A stretch of 64,000 bases of DNA from Kitasatospora atroaurantiaca (GTDB lineage Bacteria > Actinomycetota > Actinomycetes > Streptomycetales > Streptomycetaceae): positions 6,944,001 through 7,008,000 of the forward strand of contig NZ_VIVR01000001.1 of the NCBI RefSeq assembly GCF_007828955.1, read 5' to 3'. Every line of letters starts with the position of its first letter. The first letter of the stretch is position 1. The position numbers and the translations under genes are program-made. This document shows positions 53,549-61,672 of this stretch, piece by piece. Under the pieces are notes generated by a model, which ran no database searches, was not told the origin of the DNA, and worked only from the letters and a program-made list of their open reading frames with translations.

Positions 53549-53630
53549 GCAGCTCTGGTCCTCGGCAGGACCGAGGGTCGTTCGGGCCAAGCGATGTGAC
53601 GTGCTGTTCGGAGTGAAGGGAGGGAACACG

Positions 53631-55265
53631 ATGTGGAGCCGGCCGCGCGGGCTTGCGAGACGCGCGCAGAACCTTCCGGAGAGCGGTGCTCCGCCGCAGC
53701 ACCACCCTGCACCGGCTGGAAGGCACGGCCCGTTCCCGGATGAGCTCCTGGACCGGTACACCACGTCTGGCCCCGCCGCCCCCGGGACGGGGACCGCGGC
53801 ACCGGGGGCGGCCCTGCCCGCGGCCCTTCGGAGCCGGATGGAGTCGGCGCTGGGCGGGGACTTCAGCAGGGTCCGCGTGCACAGCGCCGGCCAAGGGCCA
53901 CAGGAGCTCGGTGCCCGCGCTTGGGCGCTCGGCGACCGCATCACCTTCGCCCGTGGCGAGTACCGGCCGGGTACGCGTGAGGGTGATGCACTCCTCGCAC
54001 ACGAACTCACCCACACACTCCAGCAGGAGGGGTCTCCTGATACAGGAACAGTCTCGGAGGCTGAGCACCCACTCCTGGAACACGAGGCGCACCTGTCGGC
54101 CGCGGCCGCCGGCTCCGCCTCGCAGGCCGGGAGGATCTCGCGGCTGGCCGGCCGGCGGGTCCAGCGGCACAAGCCGGGAGAAGCCCTTTCGGTGGTGCCT
54201 TCCTTGGCCGACAGCGATCGGACCCGCCGCTGGTTCGACCCAGCGGACAGGCAGGTCAAGCCGGTCTGGACACCGGAGGCCGGATACGTACGAAATCCCT
54301 CGGCCGCGAAGCTCTCCACCGTGGTGGTCAAGGGCAGGCTGGGCCGCGGCTTCGAAAACGGGACCTTCATGTACGCCGTGGACAAGAACGGCGATGTCTG
54401 GATCGGAAAGCGACTCGCCGAGCCGGGTGCCGGGCCAGGCAGGGCAACCGGCCTGCCGCATCCGGCACTGATCGGCGGGAAGGACCCGGTCGTCCTCGCA
54501 GCCGGGGAGACCGAGGTCCGTGGCGGGCGTATCTACCGGATCGACAACCAGTCGGGCCACTTTCAGCCGCCGCGATCCTCCCTGGGCACGAGTATCAAGG
54601 AGTTCTTCAAGCTGCCCACCTCGGCTTTCCACCCGGAATTCGCCGCGGAGTCGGTGCACTTCGGGCCCGGTGGGGTGCGGACCACACGCTCGTTCCGGTC
54701 ACTGGACATGCTCAGGCTGCGCCTGCGCGACTTCAAGGGGGCGCTCAAGCTGCTGAGGCCGCGCGCCATCGCCGGCCGCCTGCGCAGCCGCAGCTTCCGA
54801 GCGGGCGCGAAGACCCTCGGTGCCCTGGTGGCGATGCTCGTGCTGCAGTACCTGATGAGCAAGCTGATGGAGTCGCTGACCGAGAAGTTCATCGAGCAGC
54901 AGATCCGGGACCTGGCGCCCAAGGTCGAGTCCGGGCTGGCCGCCAAGGGCGACCAGCTCGATGCGCTGCTCCTCGAGGATTCGGATGCCGATTTCTACAT
55001 CAATGTGCAGTTCACGATCCAGACCACGGACATTCCCGTTCCCGACGACTACTCCACGATCACGAGCATGCCACTGGTGGACCTGGGTGAGATGGGATTC
55101 AGCCGGCAGCCCTGGGACGCAACCCCCGTGGAGAGCACGCAGCTGAACTGCGGCACGACGTCCCACACCACGGTGTTCACCGTCAGTGAGCCTTTCTCGC
55201 CAAGGGATCTGTTGGCACCGGGCAGCGAGGCGCCAGCTGTCGACACGGCACCGTCGAAGGAATGA
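53631..55265 (+). CDS. Second DUF4157 effector-like protein, C-terminal domain unrecognised
   Basis: 544 residues from ATG 53631, with GGGAGGG upstream. DUF4157 spans about residues 60-140: LPAALRSRMESALGGDFSRVRVHSAGQGP and HELTH (124-128). A second cluster, EHEAHLSAAAAGSA, follows. The next 170 residues are beta-rich (TVVVKGRLGRGFENGTFMYAVDKNGDVWIGKRL; GGRIYRIDNQSGHFQPPRSSLG), then a helical part with a hydrophobic segment (about 396-413, LGALVAMLVLQYLMSKLM) and a soluble tail. The IDNQSGHFQP stretch resembles short motifs in polymorphic toxins but I cannot name a family. Position and DUF4157 argue for a payload. Confidence 0.7.
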   Translation: MWSRPRGLARRAQNLPESGAPPQHHPAPAGRHGPFPDELLDRYTTSGPAAPGTGTAAPGAALPAALRSRMESALGGDFSRVRVHSAGQGPQELGARAWALGDRITFARGEYRPGTREGDALLAHELTHTLQQEGSPDTGTVSEAEHPLLEHEAHLSAAAAGSASQAGRISRLAGRRVQRHKPGEALSVVPSLADSDRTRRWFDPADRQVKPVWTPEAGYVRNPSAAKLSTVVVKGRLGRGFENGTFMYAVDKNGDVWIGKRLAEPGAGPGRATGLPHPALIGGKDPVVLAAGETEVRGGRIYRIDNQSGHFQPPRSSLGTSIKEFFKLPTSAFHPEFAAESVHFGPGGVRTTRSFRSLDMLRLRLRDFKGALKLLRPRAIAGRLRSRSFRAGAKTLGALVAMLVLQYLMSKLMESLTEKFIEQQIRDLAPKVESGLAAKGDQLDALLLEDSDADFYINVQFTIQTTDIPVPDDYSTITSMPLVDLGEMGFSRQPWDATPVESTQLNCGTTSHTTVFTVSEPFSPRDLLAPGSEAPAVDTAPSKE

Positions 55266-55290
55266 CACAGGTGTCCGGGAGGACCTTTCC

Positions 55291-55881
55291 ATGACAGACG
55301 ACGCGGTGATCCGAGCCCTGGAGCAGGAGCGTCCCGACGAGCCCGAGGCGGTCCGTCTGGGCCGGCTTCTCGATGCGCTGCCACCCGGACGGGCACCGTC
55401 ACCGAAGGCGATCGACATCCTCTCCCACGCACTGCGGGGCGGCCTCGGGGACGAGCACCAGCGCCTCGACAGGGACCGCCAAGCCCATGTGGCCTTCTGG
55501 CGGGAACTCAGCGACCGCTTCCCCATCGCGCCACGCCTGCGGGGCATCTACGCCGATACCCTGCTGCTGACCGGGGATCCGGGCGGGGCGAGGCAGCAGT
55601 TCCTGGCCGCGTTCACCGCTGACCCCCTGCTGCTCTACGGGTTCGGCGGCGAGCTCCGGGACCTCTTTCAGCTGGCCGGCGGTGGGGAGTGGGCGGCCTA
55701 CCGCGCTCTGGTGATCAAGGCAGCCGAGATCGACGACCCGGTGGGGAATCGGGACTACGTCGCTGAACAGCAGTCAGCCCTGCTGGCCGACCTCCGGCAG
55801 GAGCCGGACCTGGTGCCCGCCGTGCTGAGAATCCTGCAGGGGACGAGCAGGCCGAATTCCTCCTCCGACGAGTCGCCGTGA
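55291..55881 (+). CDS. Unrecognised soluble helical protein
   Basis: 196 residues from ATG 55291 with GGGAGGACC upstream, 25 bp after the second DUF4157 gene. Mostly helical; VAFWRELSDRFPIAPRLRGIYADTLLLTGDPGGARQQFLAAFTADP looks like one to two TPR-type helix pairs. The C-terminal half is helical with RDYVAEQQSALLADLRQEPDLVPAVLRIL. No enzyme motif is seen. Its position just after an effector gene and its coupling (overlap of 4 bp) with the membrane protein that follows suggest a partner, for instance an immunity or chaperone function, which is inference only. Confidence 0.6.
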   Translation: MTDDAVIRALEQERPDEPEAVRLGRLLDALPPGRAPSPKAIDILSHALRGGLGDEHQRLDRDRQAHVAFWRELSDRFPIAPRLRGIYADTLLLTGDPGGARQQFLAAFTADPLLLYGFGGELRDLFQLAGGGEWAAYRALVIKAAEIDDPVGNRDYVAEQQSALLADLRQEPDLVPAVLRILQGTSRPNSSSDESP

Positions 55882-56633
55882 CCGCTGAGCGTCGGATCGC
55901 CCGGGCCACCCGGTTGGTCGGGCAACCCGGGCAGGTTGTGCCACGCGCCATGCTCGACCGGGTGAACGCGCTCCTCGACGCGTCCACGGGGATGCAGATC
56001 CGGTTCGGGCCGCACCGGCTCGGATCCTGGGAGACGTGCCTCGTCGGAGGCTTCGTGGCGGGCACTGCCGTCTGGGTGTCTGCGGGCCTGGCCGTGGAGT
56101 TGCCGGTGGGGCTCCTTGCCGCGCTCCCGGCATGCTGGGCGGCTGCGTTCCTGGCGGTCCGGTTCCGGATGCTGCGGACCGGCGTGATCAGGCTGGTCTG
56201 GCACAGGCATGCGCTGGTCGGGGTGTCGCTGGCGGTGGCAACCGCGGTGCTGACTTCGGCCGAGGTGCACGAAGTCCTTGATGTGTGGTCGACGGGTTGC
56301 GCGGTGGGGCTGGCCATCGGCCGGCTCGGCTGTCATCGCAGTGGCTGCTGCCTCGGCCGCGCTGCGCTCATCGGCCCGCGCTATCAGTGGCTCGGTGGCC
56401 GCGAGAGGCACCTGCCGCTCCAGTTGGCCGAGGCACTGTGGTGCCTTGTGCTTGCAGTGGCCGGTGGGGCACTCCTGCGCGCCGCTCCGGCCGGGACGGC
56501 GGCTTCCGTGGTGGCCGGCGGTTACACGGTGGTGCGGGTGCCGCTTCATCGACTGCGCGCGCCGCTGGCCCGGGGTGGTCGCAGGCGGAAGCGCCGACAC
56601 CGCGTTATCGATGGGTCGTCAGAGTCCTTCTGA
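55878..56633 (+). CDS. Lgt-like polytopic membrane protein
   Basis: 251 residues from GTG 55878. Five to six hydrophobic segments. The stretch GRLGCHRSGCCLGRAALIGPRYQWLGGRERHLPLQLAEALWCLVLAVAG (from Gly148) has the layout of the prolipoprotein diacylglyceryl transferase signature region (GR-x-GN..., then P-x-Q-LYE) but the charged key residues differ: Cys-His and Cys-Cys replace the Asn-containing motif. It may be a divergent member that lipidates or only binds phospholipid. The gene is translationally coupled to the 196-residue protein. Confidence 0.6.
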   Translation: MTAERRIARATRLVGQPGQVVPRAMLDRVNALLDASTGMQIRFGPHRLGSWETCLVGGFVAGTAVWVSAGLAVELPVGLLAALPACWAAAFLAVRFRMLRTGVIRLVWHRHALVGVSLAVATAVLTSAEVHEVLDVWSTGCAVGLAIGRLGCHRSGCCLGRAALIGPRYQWLGGRERHLPLQLAEALWCLVLAVAGGALLRAAPAGTAASVVAGGYTVVRVPLHRLRAPLARGGRRRKRRHRVIDGSSESF

Positions 56634-56634
56634 G

Positions 56635-56832
56635 ATGTGGAGACAGGCGCTCAGTCATCGCTTTTTGGAAGCTGGGACCGAGCGCCTCTACCCCCAGTGG
56701 CCGGGTGTCGAGGAGCGGGCGCTGCCCGAAACGGGCTCCGACCAGCACTTCAGGTACCGCTACCGCGGTCTGTGCCTGCTGGCCCACTCCAACAACCGGA
56801 TATTCGTGCCTGGCCTTCGCGTTCTCACGTGA
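56635..56832 (+). CDS. Possible 65-residue small protein
   Basis: MWRQALSHRFLEAGTERLYP through HFRYRYRGLCLLAHSNNRIFVPGLRVLT. The ATG is 2 bp after the Lgt-like stop; codon use and GC wobble fit a coding sequence only moderately. It could be a real small protein or the remnant of a larger gene. No family is recognised. Confidence 0.3.
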   Translation: MWRQALSHRFLEAGTERLYPQWPGVEERALPETGSDQHFRYRYRGLCLLAHSNNRIFVPGLRVLT

Positions 56833-56910
56833 CTCCGAACGGCCCCTTTCCCGGCAGTGCCGCGGTGTACCGTGGTCACCGATGACGGTGAGTCAAAAAC
56901 TGGGGTGGGT

Positions 56911-57759
56911 ATGGCGAGCGGCGGCATTCGCTACCGGGCCGAGCGGATCTCGCTGGCCCTCATGGCCACCTCGGGCATCGCGGTCCTGATCGCCGACCTC
57001 CTCGGGTGGCTCGACAAGGTGGCTCCCGGTGGCGCGCTCCCGAAGATCACGTTGCTCATTCTGAGCACGGTCACCGTGTTCCTCCTGCTGGAGGTCGACC
57101 GCCTGAAGGTGCTCGACCATGTCGATGCTCAGATTTCCAAGCTCGACATCGACGCCCTTGCGCACCAACTCAAGGAGGAGCACTACGGCGGAGTGGTCCA
57201 GGTGCACCGGCGCTTTCCCGACGACACGTTCACCGGGTTCGTGGAGGGCGCGAGCAACGAGGTGGCCATTCTGCAGACCTGGATACCCAACCTGGACCTG
57301 CTCGACGTCGCGTTGCGGAAGGCGCTCATCGACCGGCGGGTGCAGCGGATTCGCATCCTGCTGCTGCACCCCTCCTCGCCCGTGGCGCGGCTGCGCGACG
57401 AGGCGTTGCGCACCGTACGGGATCCCGCCCTCGACGAGGATGTGACGGCCAGCGTCCAACGCTCGCTGTCCATCCTGGAATCCATCTTCCGCGAGGTACC
57501 GCGGGAGGACCGGGTAAGGCTCCAGGTGAGGGTGTACAACTCCCTTCCGTCGATCGCCGTGTACAAGGCCGACCAGCACTATCTGGTCAGCTCCTTCCTG
57601 CACGGCCAGCTCGCCATCCGCTCCACCCAGATCGAGATCGACGGCAGTGACACTCCCATGGGCCGACAGGTCCAACGGGAACTGGACATGCTGTGGGAGA
57701 TCGGCCGCGAGGTGGATCTCGGTGACTGGCGCGCATCGGTCAGCACCATCAACCTGTGA
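56911..57759 (+). CDS. Two-TM membrane protein with PLD-like cytoplasmic domain
   Basis: 282 residues from ATG 56911 (an in-frame GTG lies further upstream). Two membrane helices: ISLALMATSGIAVLIADLL (13-31) and ITLLILSTVTVFLLLEV (46-62). The soluble part has FVEGASNEVAILQTWIPNLDLLDVALRKALIDRRVQRIRILLLHP and a C-terminal block VRVYNSLPSIAVYKADQHYLVSSFLHGQLAIRSTQIEI, the layout of phospholipase-D-like half-domains, without an intact H-x-K motif. Such proteins occur in stress and signalling contexts. Same strand as the eCIS genes, 78 bp after the putative small ORF. Confidence 0.6.
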   Translation: MASGGIRYRAERISLALMATSGIAVLIADLLGWLDKVAPGGALPKITLLILSTVTVFLLLEVDRLKVLDHVDAQISKLDIDALAHQLKEEHYGGVVQVHRRFPDDTFTGFVEGASNEVAILQTWIPNLDLLDVALRKALIDRRVQRIRILLLHPSSPVARLRDEALRTVRDPALDEDVTASVQRSLSILESIFREVPREDRVRLQVRVYNSLPSIAVYKADQHYLVSSFLHGQLAIRSTQIEIDGSDTPMGRQVQRELDMLWEIGREVDLGDWRASVSTINL

Positions 57760-57773
57760 TCGAAGGAAGAGAA

Positions 57774-58517
57774 ATGGCGACCACGCGAGAACTGGACGCG
57801 TTCGAGGACGGACTGATCGAGGGGTTCGCGCAGCATCCCGTCCTCGCGAACGTCAATCTGCTCCCGGACGACGACTTCGCTGCCATCCTGCTCCAGCGCC
57901 GCTTCGTGTCGCTCGCCTTCACCCCGTCCTACGACCTCGCGATCGACCTGTTGAACGATGAGGCCGGGCGGCGGATCGCACGGGTCATCCTGCGCGAGGA
58001 GTACCCGGACAGCAACGGGCACACGCCTTCGCACCGCGAGGACATGACGCACGATCTGCTCCAGCTCGGTATCTCCCGGAGGGCCCTGGTCGGAACGAGG
58101 CCGACGGCGGCGACGAAGAAGGCCATCGGCGACACCCTCGAGCTGATCGCCGATTCGGGCGCCCACGACAACGCCGACCTGCGACTGTTGACCCTCCTCC
58201 GCTTCTGGGGCGAGGTCCTGGTCTCCGTCGAGTACGGGCGGCTGTGGGAGCGGATCGGGCCCGTGCTGACGCGCGACGGCGGGAACCGCTCACGCTTCTA
58301 CTACCCGCACCTCGTCCACGACGCCAAGGCGCACCCGCTCGCGGCCGTGTCGCTGCTGTCCTCCACCCACTCCGATCGCCTCGCCATGCGGTTGAGCGAG
58401 CTCCTGGCCCGTGAGGAGTCGACCGACTGCTTCAAGGAGACCGAGGAGCGGGCCCTTCAGCTCAAGGCGAGCTTCTACGACCAGTTCCTGCCGGCACTGG
58501 AACGCGTCGCGGTCTGA
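57774..58517 (+). CDS. Heme-oxygenase-like (iron-containing redox enzyme) family protein
   Basis: 247 residues from ATG 57774 with GAAGGAAGAG upstream. All-helical. Potential metal ligands cluster as in HDO-type diiron proteins: REEYPDSNGHTPSHREDMTHDLL in the first half, and LRFWGEVLVSVEYGRLWERIG with FYYPHLVHDAKAHPLAAVSLLSS in the second. The Glu/His spacing fits a heme-oxygenase-like four-helix bundle, but assignment of individual ligands needs a structure model. It ends 12 bp before the convergent TetR gene and follows the two-TM gene by 14 bp. Confidence 0.55.
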   Translation: MATTRELDAFEDGLIEGFAQHPVLANVNLLPDDDFAAILLQRRFVSLAFTPSYDLAIDLLNDEAGRRIARVILREEYPDSNGHTPSHREDMTHDLLQLGISRRALVGTRPTAATKKAIGDTLELIADSGAHDNADLRLLTLLRFWGEVLVSVEYGRLWERIGPVLTRDGGNRSRFYYPHLVHDAKAHPLAAVSLLSSTHSDRLAMRLSELLAREESTDCFKETEERALQLKASFYDQFLPALERVAV

Positions 58518-58529
58518 AGCGGGCACGGC

Positions 58530-59129
58530 TCATCCGTGTTCCAGGACCAGCCCGGCGACATGGTCGGCGATCATGTCGAGGATCTCCGCTGCCGCTTCCT
58601 CGTCGCCGAGCACGAGGAAGTTCAGCGTCAGCCCGTCCGTCATCGCGGCCAGGTAGCGGGCCAGTACGCGGTCCGGGACACGGAGTTCGAAGCCCGCGCT
58701 GCGGCGGAGCTGTTCGAGGAGTTCGGTGTAGGCGGCGGAGTACAGCTCGTACTGCCGCTGTGCCAGCTGCTCGAACCCGGGCCGGCGCAGGGCGTACTGC
58801 GTGAGTTCGTACGTGAGCATGTGCTCGCCGGGATTGGCGGCCACGTGGTCCCAGTAGGCCTGGAAACCGGCCCTGACGGTCTCCCGCAGGGTGGTTCTGG
58901 GCCGGATCGCCTCCTTCACCAGCGTGACGGAGTGGTCGGTGATCGTCGCGATGACGGACTCGAGCAGGGCCTGCTTGGAGTCGAAGCAGTAGTGGAAGAC
59001 GCTCAGCGACACGCCGGCCTCGGCGGCGATCGACCGGGTCGTCGTCCTGGCGACACCGTCGCGGGTCATCGCGCGGATCGCGGCCTCGGTCAGCTGCCGG
59101 CGCCGCTCGGCCGACGGCATCCGTGCCAT
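58530..59129 (-). CDS. TetR-family transcriptional regulator
   Basis: 199 residues, with GAGAGGA before the ATG. The N-terminal helix-turn-helix is clear: RRQLTEAAIRAMTRDGVARTTTRSIAAEAGVSLSVFHYCFDSKQALLESVI. The C-terminal ligand domain is helical (GFQAYWDHVAANPGEHMLTYELTQYAL). It lies directly behind the dipeptidase gene, separated by a terminator, and could bind the palindrome in that gene's promoter. The ligand is unknown. Confidence 0.85.
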   Translation of the reverse strand: MARMPSAERRRQLTEAAIRAMTRDGVARTTTRSIAAEAGVSLSVFHYCFDSKQALLESVIATITDHSVTLVKEAIRPRTTLRETVRAGFQAYWDHVAANPGEHMLTYELTQYALRRPGFEQLAQRQYELYSAAYTELLEQLRRSAGFELRVPDRVLARYLAAMTDGLTLNFLVLGDEEAAAEILDMIADHVAGLVLEHG

Positions 59130-59163
59130 GGGGGTTCCTCTCGCTCTCGGGCCGGGGGCCAGG

Positions 59164-59199
59164 TCGGCGGGCGGATCGGGAGAAGCCTCCGCCCGCCGA
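59164..59199 (-). terminator. 12-bp stem-loop after the dipeptidase gene
   Basis: TCGGCGGGCGGA (59164-59175) pairs perfectly with TCCGCCCGCCGA (59188-59199). The loop is 12 bases. It begins 15 bp downstream of the minus-strand stop at 59214 and lies ahead of the TetR start. Confidence 0.85.
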
Positions 59200-59213
59200 C
59201 ACCGTGACGCCCG

Positions 59214-61286
59214 TCAGGTGCTGTAGACACCGACCTCGTGGAGCGAGTAGCCCCAGTTGGTGCCGCGCTGCAGCCCGTGGATGCGGACATGGCGGGCCGG
59301 GACGCCGGCGAACCGCGCGGTGTCCAGACCGCCGTCACCGGTGGTGGTGGACCATACGGACTGCCAGTTCGTGCCGTCGGTGGAGACCTCGATGCGGTAC
59401 GCCTTCCCGTAGGCGCGCTCCCAGTCCAGGGTGACGCGCCCGACCAGACTGGTGGACCCGAGGTCGATCCGGAGCCACTGGTCGTCACTCCAGCCGCTGG
59501 CCCAGCGGGTGCCCGTGTTGCCGTCCACGGCCCGGCCGGGCGCGTAGCTCGTGAACGGGTTCCACTCCGAGGAACTGGCCGAGGCGGAGGAGCCTGCGGC
59601 GAGGTTCACCCCCGCCTTGTGGTGCTCGGACGCGCCCCAGGTGTCGAGGTAGGACTCGGCGCCCCGGAAGAGGTCGTCCACGACACCCTGGCCGCCGACC
59701 AGCCGGATGTCCTCGATCCAGTCCGGGACCAGGCCGTAGTGCGCGGCGCCGTCGGTGTTGATGTCCCAGGTGCGCTCGCCGGTGGTCTGGCGGTCGATGA
59801 GGGAGCCGCCGTCGGCGCTGCGGAAGGGGTAACGCACCGGGTTCGGGGTGTCCGCACCGCGGGGGCCCGGCCAGCCGCCGACACCGTTCATGTCGGTGCC
59901 GTAGCCGTAGCCGACGTGGTACTTGTCGCGCAGCGCGTCCGTGCGCTTCGCCTCCGCGCTGAACCCCTCGGCGCCGTTCATGTACTGGGCGACGAAGCCG
60001 CCGAGCCGGTAGACCCGCTCGGTCCAGTCGAGGTCCATCCAGCTGTGCGAGGAGATCACGCCCGGGTACGACTCGGACTCCAGGATGTCGAAGGCCCGGC
60101 CCGCCGCCTTGACGCTCATGTGGTCGACCTCGAGCATCATCTTGCGCTTCATCATGCCGCGCACGGCGTACTCGCCGAGCTCCGTGAGGCCGCGGGTGTT
60201 GCACTGCGCGTCCGCGGCGTACGACGGGACCGCCACGCCCTGGGGCAGCTCCTTCTGCGCCGCCGGCGCCGGCGCGATGCCGATGGGGTTGTCGTGCTGC
60301 GGTCCGGCGCAGCGCTCCGTCTTCCAGAAGGTGCCGGTCGACAGGAACTGGCCGACGTTGATCGCCGTGCCGAGGGCGCCCTCGTCGAAGCGGACCCCGC
60401 ACAGTGCGTTGTCGAACTTGTGGCACAGGAACATGCTGCGCACACCCAGCCGGTGCAACTCGTCCAGACCGCGGTCGATGTCGTCCCTGCTGCACTGCGC
60501 GATGTCCAGGATCTGCTTGCAGCCGAACGGTTCGGAGGTCTCCACCCCCAGGACGACGGCCAGCTTGCCCTGCTGGACGACCTCGCGGGCCTGCGCGGAA
60601 TCGGTGACGATCCTGAACCAGCCCTTGCCCGGGCCGCCGTACATCTTGTCGATGTAGGCCTGCATGTCGTACGTCTTCTGCGCCTCGAGGCGGATGGCGG
60701 TCATCTCGTCGCAGCCGCGGTCCTTGAAGAAGTAGACCGAGCAGATCACACCGTTGGTGACCAGGTCGTTGACGAGTACCCGCTGGCCGCCGCGCCAGGC
60801 CCGTTCGACCCAGGCGTAGTAACTCTGCTGGTGGGTCAGTGAGTCGTGGGCCGGCCAGTCCTTGAACGTCGGCCAGCCGACAGGGTCGTGCCTGCCGTCG
60901 CCGCCGTGGGTGATGTAGTCGAAGATCGCGAGCGTGCCGTCGGGGTAGTGCTCGGGACAGTCCTTGAGCGCGTCGGCAATCCCGAGTTCGGAGAACGGCT
61001 TGCCGCAGATGAGCCGGCCGCCGAAGCCCTCGTTGGCCATCAGGTGGGTGTGCGCGTCGACGAAGCCCCGCACCTGTCCCTGGGAGTCGGTCCCCTTGAA
61101 GGGCTCACCAGTGACATTGATCTGCGAGTCGGGCGTGGGCCGCGCGGTCGGGTTCCACCAGCCGTCCTCGCCCGAGACCGAGGCCGAGGCTCCGGGCGGG
61201 GGTGCGGCGAGCACCATGGCCACCAGGGTGAGGAGTAACGACAGGATCGTGATGAGTCTGCGTCTGCTGTACGCGTGTTGAGTCAT
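59214..61286 (-). CDS. Secreted M19 dipeptidase-like hydrolase with C-terminal F5/8 (discoidin) domain
   Basis: 690 residues from ATG 61286. A signal peptide (YSRRRLITILSLLLTLVAMVLA, ending ...ASA) precedes the catalytic domain. The M19/amidohydrolase metal motifs are GFVDAHTHLM (H-x-H), VLGVETSEPFG (Glu), MFLCHKFDNALCGV and ISSHSWMDLDW. Active-site dipeptidases of this type use two zinc ions. Several cysteines suggest disulfides. The last 140 residues are a discoidin/CBM32-like domain (EWNPFTSYAPGRAVDGNTGTRWASGWSDDQWLRIDLGS). The enzyme probably acts on a peptide or cell-wall fragment outside the cell, targeted by the lectin-like domain. Confidence 0.82.
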   Translation of the reverse strand: MTQHAYSRRRLITILSLLLTLVAMVLAAPPPGASASVSGEDGWWNPTARPTPDSQINVTGEPFKGTDSQGQVRGFVDAHTHLMANEGFGGRLICGKPFSELGIADALKDCPEHYPDGTLAIFDYITHGGDGRHDPVGWPTFKDWPAHDSLTHQQSYYAWVERAWRGGQRVLVNDLVTNGVICSVYFFKDRGCDEMTAIRLEAQKTYDMQAYIDKMYGGPGKGWFRIVTDSAQAREVVQQGKLAVVLGVETSEPFGCKQILDIAQCSRDDIDRGLDELHRLGVRSMFLCHKFDNALCGVRFDEGALGTAINVGQFLSTGTFWKTERCAGPQHDNPIGIAPAPAAQKELPQGVAVPSYAADAQCNTRGLTELGEYAVRGMMKRKMMLEVDHMSVKAAGRAFDILESESYPGVISSHSWMDLDWTERVYRLGGFVAQYMNGAEGFSAEAKRTDALRDKYHVGYGYGTDMNGVGGWPGPRGADTPNPVRYPFRSADGGSLIDRQTTGERTWDINTDGAAHYGLVPDWIEDIRLVGGQGVVDDLFRGAESYLDTWGASEHHKAGVNLAAGSSASASSSEWNPFTSYAPGRAVDGNTGTRWASGWSDDQWLRIDLGSTSLVGRVTLDWERAYGKAYRIEVSTDGTNWQSVWSTTTGDGGLDTARFAGVPARHVRIHGLQRGTNWGYSLHEVGVYST

Positions 61287-61383
61287 GGTCACCACTCATG
61301 TCTTCGGTGCGCGGATGACGCGGTCGAAGACCCGGACCGTCGGGGGCATGACCACCCCGTCCGGTCGACTGTCATGTCCCGCG

Positions 61384-61426
61384 TTCTCGATGTGACGAGA
61401 ATCGCCACTGTTGGAATCGGAGTCAA
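61384..61426 (-). promoter_or_regulatory. Promoter with overlapping palindromic operator for the dipeptidase gene
   Basis: On the minus strand: -35 TTGACT (61426-61421), 17-bp spacer, -10 GATTCT (61403-61398). A 6-6-6 palindrome, TTCTCG-ATGTGA-CGAGAA (61384-61401), overlaps the -10 box and the expected start point. The leader to the ATG is about 105 nt. The layout fits repression, perhaps by the neighbouring TetR protein. Confidence 0.65.
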
Positions 61427-61672
61427 TAGTCCCGGACAGATGACCTGATGAGCCGTCAAGGACGCCCGGCGCGGCCATGCGTGATAGCCGTCCGGGCCCG
61501 CAGCCTGCTGCCGGCCCGGGGAGCATCGTTCGACCTGCGTGTGGCCGGTCGGGGAAGTCGGCGCGCGCCTATGAGTCGAACACGACGGTGACCGGCGCAT
61601 GGTCGGTTTCGGAAGAAAGGTTCACCCGCGCCGGTCGAGGGTGGCAGGCGGATCGCGGTGGCAGCTGCATTT
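61427..61672. other. Gene-free stretch between the dipeptidase promoter and a broken gene
   Basis: About 245 bases in which I see no convincing gene, repeat or terminator. The short ORFs here have poor codon bias. Confidence 0.4.

Noticed and set aside
53560..53576. Hairpin CCTCGG-cagga-CCGAGG as a terminator of the eCIS operon
   Set aside because: Only 6 bp of stem; too weak to call, and it lies before a further gene likely read from the same transcript.
29235..55265. Prophage or R-type tailocin instead of eCIS
   Set aside because: No capsid, portal, terminase, holin or lysis genes; the Afp15-type ATPase, DUF4255 cap and DUF4157 proteins are eCIS marks.
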